Shown one piece after another: positions 51,993 to 62,116 of a DNA stretch of 64,000 nucleotides. The first letter of the stretch is position 1, and every line of letters begins with the position of its first letter. The translations under genes were made by a program, and so were the position numbers. The notes below the pieces were generated by a model. The model was not told the DNA's origin. It did not search any database and saw nothing but the letters and a program-made list of their open reading frames with translations. Source of the stretch: Atherinomorus stipes (lineage: Eukaryota > Chordata > Actinopteri > Atheriniformes > Atherinidae); assembly GCA_023101725.1 (NCBI GenBank), contig JALJCO010010453.1, positions 530,501-594,500 on the forward strand. Direction: 5' to 3'.

Positions 51993-53551
51993 AATTTTAT
52001 TTGCATTACTACAGTTTAAATATGAAAAAGAACATATAAATGTATTTGATCAACATTTCACTTGATGAAATTATGTAAAACACATTGAAAGATTCACCTC
52101 CTTTATGTTTTCATCAGTCTATGCAACATACCCCAGGTCCTTGCGTAAACTACAGTAGATTGCAACAAATGACACTGGAAAATATGAACCTTGTAACAAC
52201 CGGGATAAGAGAAAATGTAAGGTTATAAAGCTTCTTTAAGTCTTTGACAGGGTTGATGAAGCAAAACAGCCGTTTAATTCAGCTTCACTTTCTTAGTGAG
52301 AGAAGTGGTTAAAAACGAAATATACAAAAACTAGAATGATAGCAAAGTAATCAGCAAAAAGAGCCAAGTGCTTCTTTTAACTTGCATGATGTCAACATTC
52401 ATAAAATGAAGCCACATCTTTTACTCCCAAAATAAAACCTTTAATAAACTAAAAATAAGGATATCCATCCAAACCAGATATCCAAAAGTCACATATGCAG
52501 ATTTAAATATTTAATAATTTAAAACCAATTTTACAGGGGTTCAATTAACTGTAGACACTTGTAGTGCTATGTTTGAGATTTTCTTAATTCTCATGTACAC
52601 ACACACACAGGCTAAAATACATTATGATACACTCCTGCTTTTAGGCTGCTTTGATATACATTTTTTAAAATGTGAAAACCTCCCAGCAAATTTATATTCA
52701 TACAATTTAAAGACCATTGCTAAGCAGAACAGCATCCAACTCTCCCCTTGGTGTCCTTTAACCCATTTATAAGACCTTCTGACTTGATGGGCTGAAGATA
52801 GCAAAGCCACTAAACGTCAAATGGCTCAAATCTAGCAAATCCACATGTGGGCACCCCTATATGCCCCCTAACACCACAGAGGTTTTGAGGGAAGTGATGA
52901 ATAAGGCTCTAAAGGATTGGTATGGGAAAGGAAAAAACCCGAAGAAACTTGAATATTATAAAGTTTACATGATTTTGTAAGTTAAATGTCCTTTTTACAC
53001 AGATGGCTTTACAACTCAAATGGTTGCTTAATTTATCAAACTTTGTGACTATTTTATTATGAACAATAATACAACTTTTTGATAACCATCTCAGGTTTGA
53101 AATGGATCTTAGCAAAAAACAGAGCAATCAGTTTTCAACATTTGCAAGATAATATGTCAACTTTAGTGTATGGATTGCTAATTACACAAAACATTACAAA
53201 CCTGTCTGTGTTTGTGTCATCATGTAATTTCTCTGATTCCACATATACAACAGGAGCAAAGAGGCAGTATGGTGTGAATATATACAAATAATCTACTAAG
53301 TGGCCATCTGGAACAAAAACATACAGGAGGCTAAACAGCTCTTTAAAACAGGAACACTGACAAAGAAAAGAAAATCCAACTAAATGGATTGGCCGTTTAT
53401 GATTATGTGCATGTGCAGCCATGGCATCAACTGATAGATTTCAGAGTAGGGCTGTGCTCATGAACAGCCTGTGTGCATGTTATAGAAGCCTCTGTTCATC
53501 TGGTCGGTCTATGTGAGTGCAGGCGCTAAGGGTTGCTGTCACAGCCAGCTG
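51993..53551 (-). other. rfk: probable rfk 3' UTR
   Basis: About 1.6 kb downstream of the rfk stop with no other gene. Its end depends on which signal is used. Confidence 0.5.
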
Positions 53552-53721
53552 TCAGTGACCATTCATAATAGTCTGTGACGTGGAAGCAGTGGTGGGTGAG
53601 ACTGAAGAGGAGCTGGCTGTGCTGGTGAAGAAGTTGTCTTCTTTCAGTTTGCGATGCTCAGGGAGCTCAAGCTTCACCTTAGCCTCCTCAATGTCATTAT
53701 TGATTGCAGCAATGAGAGCCT
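53552..53721 (-). CDS. rfk: rfk exon 4 (stop)
   Basis: Acceptor gaacag|ag. It encodes ALIAAINNDIEEAKVKLELP, the EHRKLKEDNFF helix end, a Ser/Thr-rich insert (STASSSSVSPTTAS) and IMNGH before TGA. Confidence 0.95.
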
Positions 53722-56700
53722 CTGTTCGGACAGACACAAAAATATGCATAATGGCAAAATTAGAGGGTGTGTAATAAATAAAAGTAATTAGACAACAAGA
53801 TATGGGAAGGCATAGAGCAGGGAAATAGAGAATACTTAGTAATATAAACTACACCAGGCAAGAAAAATGAGAATTTTTAGATCCCTAGTAATAAAGACAG
53901 AGGGTCATACCAAGTGAGTTGAAGGTCGTCTCTGGACGGATGTAGCCCACCATAACAACACTGAGAATTTCCCCATAAAAGTCTTCTTTGAAATTGTGAA
54001 TCACGTGTGTCTCCTACAATCAAATGATATTTACATTAACTTTCATAAAGATAACAGAACAAACACACACAAAAACAACAACAAAAAAACCAAACAAACC
54101 TTGCACTGTTTATGTGTGATGAAACCAGAAGGTACTACAGTGGGCTTTAGCATCTAAAGTTAAAGCAGAACTCAGTAACTTCAGCTCGGGGCTCCCCTTC
54201 GTGGCGTCCTTTCACTGTCGTTAAGTTCATACCCCCCTACACCCCCACAGCACATAGACATCTTCTCTACCTGTATTTCCTCTATTTCGATCCCTGAATA
54301 TATTTCTAGGCTTTTACTATCTTGTTGATGCTGCTTTGCTGCGTTGGTAGCAGCACCACGTCTCCCTCTGCTCAAAGCAGAGTTCTGTCTCTCCTGCAGT
54401 GGGACGTTTTACCCGCAAATCGCGGGTAAATATGCCGTGGATTATATTTTTCTCTGGTGTTGGCGGGCAGCAGGTAAGAATACAAACTTTTATTTACTTT
54501 ATGCGGACGTGACAATCGATTATTGAGCCTGAAGCACTGATGCTTCACCTGGCGCCCAGGCAGTGCAAGCTATGTGAATCGGTTCTTCACTCTGGTCCAG
54601 CAAAGAGTTGGTTATGAGAGCCAGGAACCAGTGTTTAGGTAGTGGGAAGCTAAAGAAATGTTTTCTTCGAATTAGCGCTGGAAGCCGCTCGGTAGATAGG
54701 GGACCTGAGTGCCGTACAGTGGTTTCTGTTGTCGCAAGTTCTGTGTCGGGTCGGCTCAGGCAGACTTGTAAGCGCTGCTCGCAGGCCGGCGGGAGTGGGG
54801 GAAACATCGAACTGCTCCGTAAACACTTTGTTTAGCCCCACAGGGATTCCGAAAAGCATTTATTGAGGTGAAAAAGTTACTGAGTTCTCCTTTAAGGACT
54901 TGATAAATAAATAAAAAATTACCCATTATTTCTTGGCTAAGGCTTAACAGGGTTGAAAATAATTTAATTCAATATATTTAGCATCTTTCTGTACATTTGG
55001 CTCCAGAGAGATAAAAGTCTGACTTCACTTTGACACACAGACCCATAACATTTAGTAACAAAACTGAATGTGTAGTCACTAACTGTAGAAGTTCATATAA
55101 ACGTTAATATAAATCTAGAAGACATGTGATTGCCCAGAGCTGTGGATGAAGAGGCTTAAAACTGTGCACTATCTGGCATCTAAGAAACAGATTTACAACA
55201 TGCACACTTTATTCCTGCTCAACCTATTTAAAGTAAATACTGCTGGTCTTGGACTTACCATGGATTTCTTGGTGTTTTTGTAGTAAGGGTTCCAGCCGAT
55301 GCTCATCACCATTTTGTACACGTCGCCACTACCAACACATGCCCATCCATAATAAATCCCTGTGCTGATGTCTGGAGGAAGGTTGTCCACCACTGAGTCT
55401 GGGAAATTGGCTGGACATCAAAGGCAAAATTTAGAAAGACAAAGAAGCAGAAGAGAGTGAGATTAAAAATGCAAACAGGGATGAACAGCCCTTATACTTT
55501 GGGTGCAGAGGTGGACAATTTAGGTGCCATAAAGTCAAAATCCTGCCATGTATTTGGACCTGCCTGCACATTTAGAACTGAAGTTTTCATTAATGAGCTC
55601 ATCCACCTGGTAGAGGAGCTGTGCTAATAATTAAGCTGGTTTAGTGGCTGGCTGGAACATCTGCCAGACAGGATTTTTACTTTCTGGACCAGTGATGTCC
55701 ACCTCTGCTTGGGTGGCGCTCCGGCCTGTGTTATGATGAAAGCCCCCTGCTGACTGCCCCACTGGAGTATTTCTCTTATCTAAAATATTTTGTTTAATTT
55801 GATATTAAATAAAATGTTGATACCCAGAGGTTATTATGCTAACCTGACTCCCGCCACCTGGTATTTGCAATACCATTGGGGGAGGGAAAACCCGATATAA
55901 TTTTAAATTTTTTTTTTTTTTTAAAAAATTTATGTGATTGGATGGAAGAAAAGTTCGTCATTTTTGATTGACAAACAATTCAATCAACCAAAGAAGGAAA
56001 AGAAAAGACGCACGCTGAGAGGGAAAGGAGAGCGAAGAGAGAGCAAAGAGAAAAGGGGGAAGAGATAAAAAAATATGAAAATAAAAAAAAAGAGATAAAG
56101 AGACAGAGTGGGGGGGGGGGGGGGGGAGGGAGAGAGGGGGGGAGAGAGGTAGGGAGAGGATGAACGAATATGGGAAAAGAAAAGGCCGGGAACAACCCGC
56201 CGCAAATCGTTCAAAGACCAATTAGCGATTAGTGATTGGTAATTATTAATCATAAAAAATAACAAAACACCTAAAAATGACGGGTGAGGGGGGGAGGGGG
56301 GGGGAGGGAGGGAGGAGGAGGCAGGGGGAACGAAAGAGAAGTATTATGCAACAATAAAATCAGACTGTACGATCTTTACCGTTATGACCAGGTTGTAAAA
56401 ATATTAACAGATTCTCAAAAAAGGGAATAAAGTTTGCTTTGCAACCTGCTATGATTTACCAAACTTGTACATTAATACAGGAATCTAAACTTCTGATTGT
56501 CCAAAAGTTTAGAGATATGTATGACCAAACTTTTAACTGATATGGTAGTATTTTCAATTTGCCTCTACATTAGGCAAATATTTTAAAGCTCAATAAACAG
56601 AACGTGTTGCAGTCTGGTTATGTTAAAGAACAAATTGTTTTCCATTCAAATGTCTAACTAAGCTAAGAAATAAAATTTTGATATTTAGTGGTATTTTGTG

Positions 56701-57567
56701 ATTTGATATAAATGGAAATGACTGTGTTTAATCAGCATGTGAATTTAACCGATTCATATATTGTATAGTATTGACTGCTGGATCCAAAATCTGATCAAAT
56801 CAGAATCTGAGGATAATATACTTTAAAAAAAAAATCAGAATCTGAGGATAATGAGTTATTGGCAAACACTGAATTAATATGATAACATATTGTGATCAAA
56901 CTTGTGATGTACACCTTATATAGTACAATTTACTTCTGTGCCTCTTACACATATACATACGCATTTAATATATATATTAAAAAAATAGATTTCCTCATAA
57001 AATATCGATTCACCTTCAATTTTGACAATGGACAGTATTATCAATGGGTCAACATCTTCAGCATTCACAATCACTATTTTGTCCACCCACTGTGAATAAG
57101 ATATTTCTAACAGATATATTTCTAGAAGCCCCCAAATTAAGATACAATGTAGATAACAGGACTTGCCTCCGTCAAGTTCTGTTACGCAACTCACATTTAC
57201 CTCAGCCCAAAAACCCTGTTTCGTAAAAAGGTGTCGTAATCTGCGCAGTTAACGTTCAGGTATCAAGTGTCAGTGTACAGCGATCAGATATCTGATAAAT
57301 AATATGAAATTTTGTCAAACTATGAAAACCTACAAACAAACCACGTTAAATGTATTCTCAGTCATAACTCTGATTCTCTATTCTAGTAAAACTTATTTGG
57401 CACTTTACGTTATCTGCGTAGGCACTCCGTTACACGTTAGCTAACTGAAAAGACAAAAGCGATGGACGGCTAATTATTTGCTCACCTGTGGGGATTCCGA
57501 GTTCTTTGCTTCCTCTCCCAAAGCCTCGAATGACCTCTCCTCGACAGAAAAACGGGAGGCTCTTCAT
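53552..57567 (-). CDS. rfk: riboflavin kinase (ATP:riboflavin 5'-phosphotransferase), complete, 4 exons
   Basis: RFK phosphorylates riboflavin with ATP to make FMN, the step before FAD synthesis, in the cytosol. Four minus-strand exons (57567-57486, 55410-55259, 54013-53911, 53721-53552) join in phase to 507 nt, 168 residues. Seen: LPFFCRGEVIRGFGRGSKEL, the PTAN motif (residues 26-29) that binds Mg-nucleotide, then STGIYYGWA, SIGWNPYYKNTKKSM, HNFKEDFYGE and LPEHRKLKEDNFF. It ends in MNGH like the human protein. Human RFK is 155 aa as I recall; the extra length is a Ser/Thr-rich insert before the last five residues. The Met of MKSLPFF was chosen because it matches the human start. The gene is tail to tail with pcsk5. 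Confidence 0.96.
53911..54013 (-). CDS. rfk: rfk exon 3
   Basis: Acceptor ttgtag|ga, donor g|gtatga. It encodes ETHVIHNFKEDFYGEILSVV and MVGYIRPETTFNSL. Confidence 0.96.
54014..55258 (-). other. rfk: rfk intron 2
   Basis: Over half is the TTAA-type family C element (54160-54895). The rest has no feature. Confidence 0.75.
54160..54895 (-). mobile_element. TTAA-type MITE family C, intact ends
   Basis: 736 bp. Starts ttaaagcagaactcagtaac and ends in the inverted ttactgagttctcctttaa; the terminal repeats match at 21 of 22 positions with TTAA at both borders. A diverged relative lies at about 16520-17260. Non-coding. Confidence 0.82.
55259..55410 (-). CDS. rfk: rfk exon 2
   Basis: Acceptor gtccag|cc, donor atg|gtaagt. 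It encodes ANFPDSVVDNLPPDISTGIY and YYGWACVGSGDVYKMVM through KNTKKSM, the core beta barrel. Confidence 0.96.
55505..55708. mobile_element. short MITE with 13-bp terminal inverted repeats
   Basis: gcagaggtggaca at the left and tgtccacctctgc at the right are perfect inverted repeats 204 bp apart, and the inner flanks also pair loosely. Non-coding. Confidence 0.75.
55850..56340. other. doubtful homopolymer-rich sequence
   Basis: Contains T, A and G runs (a 15-base T run, a G run at 56111-56126, GGGAGGGAGG blocks) and abrupt composition shifts resembling the suspect stretch near 40-42 kb. Possibly an assembly artefact. Confidence 0.45.
57486..57567 (-). CDS. rfk: rfk exon 1 (start codon)
   Basis: ATG at 57567-57565 and donor ccacag|gtgag. 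It encodes residues 1-27, ending GIPT. The PT|AN motif is split by the intron. The frame is open upstream to another ATG at 57672. Confidence 0.93.
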
Positions 57568-58319
57568 GACCAGTGTCCCGAGACCAGCTAGCTTAGGAGG
57601 AAGCGACAGAATGACCTCGAACACCAGGAAGACGGACTGGCTTTCAAACAGAATTTCTGCTAGCCAACACACAGCTTATAAAGCTATGGAAACTAAAATT
57701 CTTTCTGAAAATATATATTTATGTTGCTAGATCCGTGTGCAACCTTGTATTCAGCTACGTCGTTAGTTTCACCTGCTCGACTTGATGAAAGTTGAACCTT
57801 AGTCACTTGAGCATTGATGGGGAAAGTTCACCAGCTATGCTAACAGCGCTAACTTGTTTCATTAGATGCAGTTTCGGGAGCGACGTTAAACCCCAAGAAG
57901 CTGTTTGTAGAGTACTTAAAAGACGACAGTCCCAGTTGTAGTCAATTCCACGCGGGGTATGGTGACAAAAAATGAAGCTCGTAAAAAACCGGTGGATGTT
58001 ACATGTGTTGAACCCTTTGCGTCAGCAACGCTCAGACTGATGTCATTGACCGCGTGACCAATGAGGAAGCTACATGTTGCCTTCACATGTTGTAGGAAAA
58101 ATAGCTTTTACAAATAGGGCTTTTTAAAGATCGTTTTTAGGAAAATACCTTGTACATTTTTCTGTGGAGTTTTGTTTTGGATGGATGCACACGAGAGCCA
58201 AAAGAAAACCTTATATGTGGATATCAAAACGTAGGGTGATATAACAATATCCAATTTTTATGTGATAGCGTCAGTTTTTGGAGAATCATTTTGAAGGATA
58301 AGTATGATTAGAATATACA
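57568..58319. other. rfk: rfk 5' UTR and promoter region
   Basis: Upstream of the rfk start. No TATA box or clear CpG island could be assigned. An in-frame upstream ATG lies at 57672. Confidence 0.4.
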
Positions 58320-58880
58320 CAACAATATGCTCAGGTGGAACTGGTTGACACAAAGTGTTCAGCCAAAAATCTCTTCCTGAATACCCGCCAGACAAAGAGA
58401 TCAATGTGGATTGTAGGAGGTCCAGGAAGACAGGACATGCTATTCTCTTCATACATGGGTGGCAGTAAAGACCTGATCTGGTCCCTGAACGCATCTCACC
58501 TGGTGAGGAGAGCCCAACCAAAGCTCTTCTGTCTCAGGAAGTTGAAACTGACTGATCGGCTCTCAAACTTTTACAGAGCCACAGCAGAGAGTATCATCAG
58601 TTTCAGTATGACCAGATGACCACCAGTACGACTCAGGACAGAAAGGTGGTAAGAACAGCTCAGGGGATGGTGGGATGCCCTCGCCCAGAATTGGCCGCCA
58701 TATAAACTGCAGGTCCAGAAGAGGACCAGATGTATTTCTCAGGATCCCACGCACAGGAGCATCAGATTGTTTATACTTACTGCAAAAACAGTACAGAGGC
58801 ATAAAAACACACACCATCAGACCGGACTGAAGCTTATCCCCCAGAGCAGCAAAATCCCTTCATGCAGTAGCACACACTGA
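58320..58880 (+). mobile_element. LINE fragment, reverse transcriptase C-terminal remnant
   Basis: The frame has NLFLNTRQTKRSMWI, a DLIWSLNASHLVRRAQ segment and KLFCLRKLKLTDRLSNFYRA, the usual end of LINE reverse transcriptases (CR1/L2/Rex-like: ANxxxLVKKAQxRLxFLRKL...FYR). Frameshifts and stops follow. A dead 5'-truncated copy. Confidence 0.7.
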
Positions 58881-59089
58881 CCATCAGATCCCTGCAGGCT
58901 TGGTGTTGTACTGTTCTTTGATTAAATTTCTATTTTAATTTCAGATAGAATAGAACAGAATAACCACCCTAATAGCATTCATAATATACATGAACATATC
59001 TACATGATTATTTGCCTTCAAAAATTTGGATACATGCATCCCTGATGGGACTAGTACAACTGAACATTTTTAAGATATAAGGAATAATC

Positions 59090-59570
59090 AAATCAAATTC
59101 ATTTACTGTACATAACCCTTTACAATAGCCAAAAGATACTCAAAGTGCATTAACAAGAGAACAGTCAAAAAGCAATTGAATAGATAAAGTACATAAAAAC
59201 ACAAAGAGTTAAGATAAACATTAAACACAACTTGAAATTGTTACTTTGCTGCAGGATCTGTAGAGCCTAGAAGTGCTAAGAGGAAGAGAAAGGATGATGA
59301 ATAGTAAAAGTCCTAAAATACAATTGAAATAAGACAAAAAAAAAGTTGGAGTTAAAAGCCAGTCTAAAGAAGTAGGTTTTTAATTTTGATTGATTGATTT
59401 GAGATCAGTAGTGGTCTGAATGTCAGGGGGCAATTTGTTCCACAATCTAGGGGCAGCCACAGCAAAAGAGCAATTCCCCCTCTGCTTGTATCCAGACCTC
59501 GGGACTTCCAGCTGAAACTGACTGAATAATACATACAAAATAAAACTAAAAACCTCATGCACATACATCC
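59090..59570 (-). mobile_element. second LINE-like fragment
   Basis: The minus-strand frame reads FQLEVPRSGYKQRGNCSFAV and AAPRLWNKLPPDIQTTTDL, resembling the RxFxxxAPxLWNxLPxxIR segment at the end of fish LINE reverse transcriptases. The borders are approximate. Confidence 0.5.
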
Positions 59571-60589
59571 AAAGAAGTGTAAAATATAAGATGAGAAGGA
59601 GTAGTGTAGTGTGTATGGGAGTGTATGAATTGACAATCTTTAACAGGAAACTCTTACTCTGAAAAAGTGCTGACAGGATGTATAAGCCTACAGCTAGTTC
59701 CAGCCTTCCCTATGAATAGATGAAAGGTGTGTAACATCAGTGTTTTACATCAGTTGTTTGTAAGATCAGGAGCGCACAAGCAAATTAGGAAGAACAACTT
59801 TAGCGCGTACACCTGCTGGTCTTGGAGGTAAGAGCTATTTTTATGTTCTGCTGTGCTGTTTATTAAACAGTGATGTGATATCACAACAAGTACAAATACC
59901 TTTTTTAATCAGAAATGTCTTTTTTGACACTCATCTATTTATCTTTCTGTTGTTCATTTGATTTTTCTCCCTTGTACCTGAAAATGTTTGGTAGCAAGTG
60001 CTCTACCTGTCACTGAATCACTCTACAAAAAACAACTGACAACATAAGACAGAGAAAAAATTAAGTATCACCCAAACTTAAGAAATGGAAAGGCAGCTCA
60101 GTTTTTCTTTACTACCAAGGTTGTATAGAAAATCCTTGAGCTCATCTGGTGATTTGTGGCGGCTTCCATTGATATTTTGATTGTCACCTTAAAAAACTGG
60201 TCCAGCTGGTTGTGCATTATTGCACTCATTCTTCTCTTCTCTCCCTATGAGTCAGGGGAATTTCAAAAAACGAGTTATTCATTAACTCCACATGCCTTTT
60301 GTATTTCAGTCCAACTTGCAAGCATGCAATCTCTGACATGGATCTTTGCACTTTTTTTGGTCAAATGTTCCTTTTTGTCGTAGGCAACTGCACTTAGCTG
60401 ATCAGAACAGCTCAGTTTCTTCTTTTGTCTCCTCTGTTCATGGAATATCCAGGAAAATAAAAAAGAAATGATTCTGAATCTGTTTGGGTTTGAGGATATA
60501 CTTGATATCTACTTCTACCCACTCCTTTTTGGACTTATATTTGGGTTTAGTTTCTTGCTATAGTTAATTGCTGATCCCTGTTAGACAAC

Positions 60590-60650
60590 GTATGTTTTGT
60601 AATTTGTGTTGTACTGTCCAAAATCAACAAATGAAATGAAATGAAATGGA
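60590..60650 (+). repeat. short (ATGAA)n run, possible retroelement tail
   Basis: aaatgaaatgaaatgaaatg after a TTGTACTGTCC block. It looks like the 3' tail of a retroelement, but the family is unknown. Confidence 0.35.
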
Positions 60651-61411
60651 TATTTAGATTATATTCTTATGTGTTTATATACATGATTTGTTAGATGGAG
60701 GAATTTGAACATTTTTTTAAGGAGTCAAAATACCTTTGAACACTGTCTGCTCCATCTGTGGTTAGAGAACAGGGGATGGATAACTTCATGTTATTTTAAT
60801 TAGTTGTTAATCCAGTGACAGGAAGACAGGCATGCAATGTAGATTGCGTTATTTATATACTTATGTCTCTAGGGAAAATAATTGGTTTTTCATACTATTT
60901 TTCATACTATGCTATCATACTTAAAATAAAACTTGAAATTTGAAGTTTCTAGGTAAAATAAAATCCAAATCCTATAACTAACTGTGATTGGTGGAGAATG
61001 TTAAAGGTGACAAAATCAGTGCAAAGTTTCTAAAGTAAAGTTGTGAGGGGTCTATTCATGGAAAGCCCAGCTGCATATTTAGAGAGAATGATGATCAGGT
61101 GCTCATTTTTAACATTTTACTTTGTTGTATGTATGTGTTCATGTGGCACTGGGCTTTGTTTAAGCAAATTGATCTTTGATGTAGTGTACTATCTTTAAAT
61201 AAACCACCCACACCACAAAACCACTTCTTTTTTTTTTCTGCTGAAGCTATATTTTTCCCAGTTTATCATCACAGTTTTAGATGCAAGAGTATTGAGATCC
61301 ACAATATATGTATATACAGATGCGGGCATGAAAAAGTTCCGCCTTTTTCTGCCAGAAGTGGTGCAGTAATAGTGCACCATTACTGCACTATCACTGGCTG
61401 AACGATTAGTC

Positions 61412-61433
61412 ATATATATATATATATATATAT
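61412..61433. repeat. (AT)n microsatellite
   Basis: About 11 AT units. Confidence 0.9.
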
Positions 61434-61808
61434 AAACACACAGTTTTTTTTAAAGAATGGAAACATTTCTGATTAGACGTGAGCAAACACAGGTTGTGTT
61501 CCTTTAACTTTTTTTCATATTTTTTCCAGGAACATTAACAGGAGTAAATATACCCTGGCTCCATAATGTGGGGAACATTGGACATCCACATCTACAAACA
61601 CCAGAAGACAAGGCATTCATCAAACATTTTAACATGAGTTTTAAATTCAGACAAGTCTTTATTTGGCCTATTATTCTATTCATATATTCAACTATTTTAG
61701 ATACAACTTTTGATAGAAAGATTAATTAGTGACTGCAAAATTAGATATAAAGGTTTAAGCTATTTGGAGCTGGACTACATACAGTACAGAAGTCACAGTT
61801 GTAGAATT

Positions 61809-62116
61809 ATGCGGTTGCTGAGACGAAGCGGGCTGCCCCTGCTCCTGAAGCTCACTGTTGTGGTGGGATTACTGTGGATGACGTTTTTCATCAGTCAGCT
61901 GGATACAGACTGGGCATCTGCCCACTTCCTTGAGTACAGCTGGTTGGAATATGCAGATGATGATGGTGGCCCAGAAAAAGAGTGCAACTGTCCAGCTATC
62001 CTGCTGGGAGAGCGGAAGGCGCTAGAGCAAGCAAAAATACTGACCATCACTAAAGATTTCCGGAAGAATATTCAGATCCCTGATGACTATTATATTAATG
62101 CAACGCAAGACTGCAG
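61809..62116 (+). CDS. gcnt1: gcnt exon 1: cytoplasmic tail, signal anchor, stem
   Basis: Chosen start [13 protein letters not shown], directly before the signal anchor. The frame is open upstream to 61710 (33 more codons, not convincing). Donor ag|gtgtgt after [12 protein letters not shown]. Confidence 0.85.

Larger units (their letters stand above)
55411..57485 (-). other. rfk: rfk intron 1, about 2.1 kb
   Basis: Contains a MITE (55505-55708) and a doubtful homopolymer-rich stretch (55850-56340). The rest is AT-rich with no feature. Confidence 0.65.
59571..61808. other. rfk-gcnt intergenic region
   Basis: AT-rich, with a possible retroelement tail (60590-60650) and an AT repeat (61412-61433). 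Non-coding 5' exons of the GCNT gene may lie here but could not be identified. Confidence 0.5.

Noticed and set aside
55958..56265. Three overlapping minus-strand frames rich in Ser/Leu/Pro/Phe
   Set aside because: Purine-rich low-complexity and doubtful assembly; not a gene.
61710..61808. Upstream start for the GCNT gene
   Set aside because: The extra 33 residues do not resemble any GT14 N-terminus; the Met at 61809 directly precedes the signal anchor.
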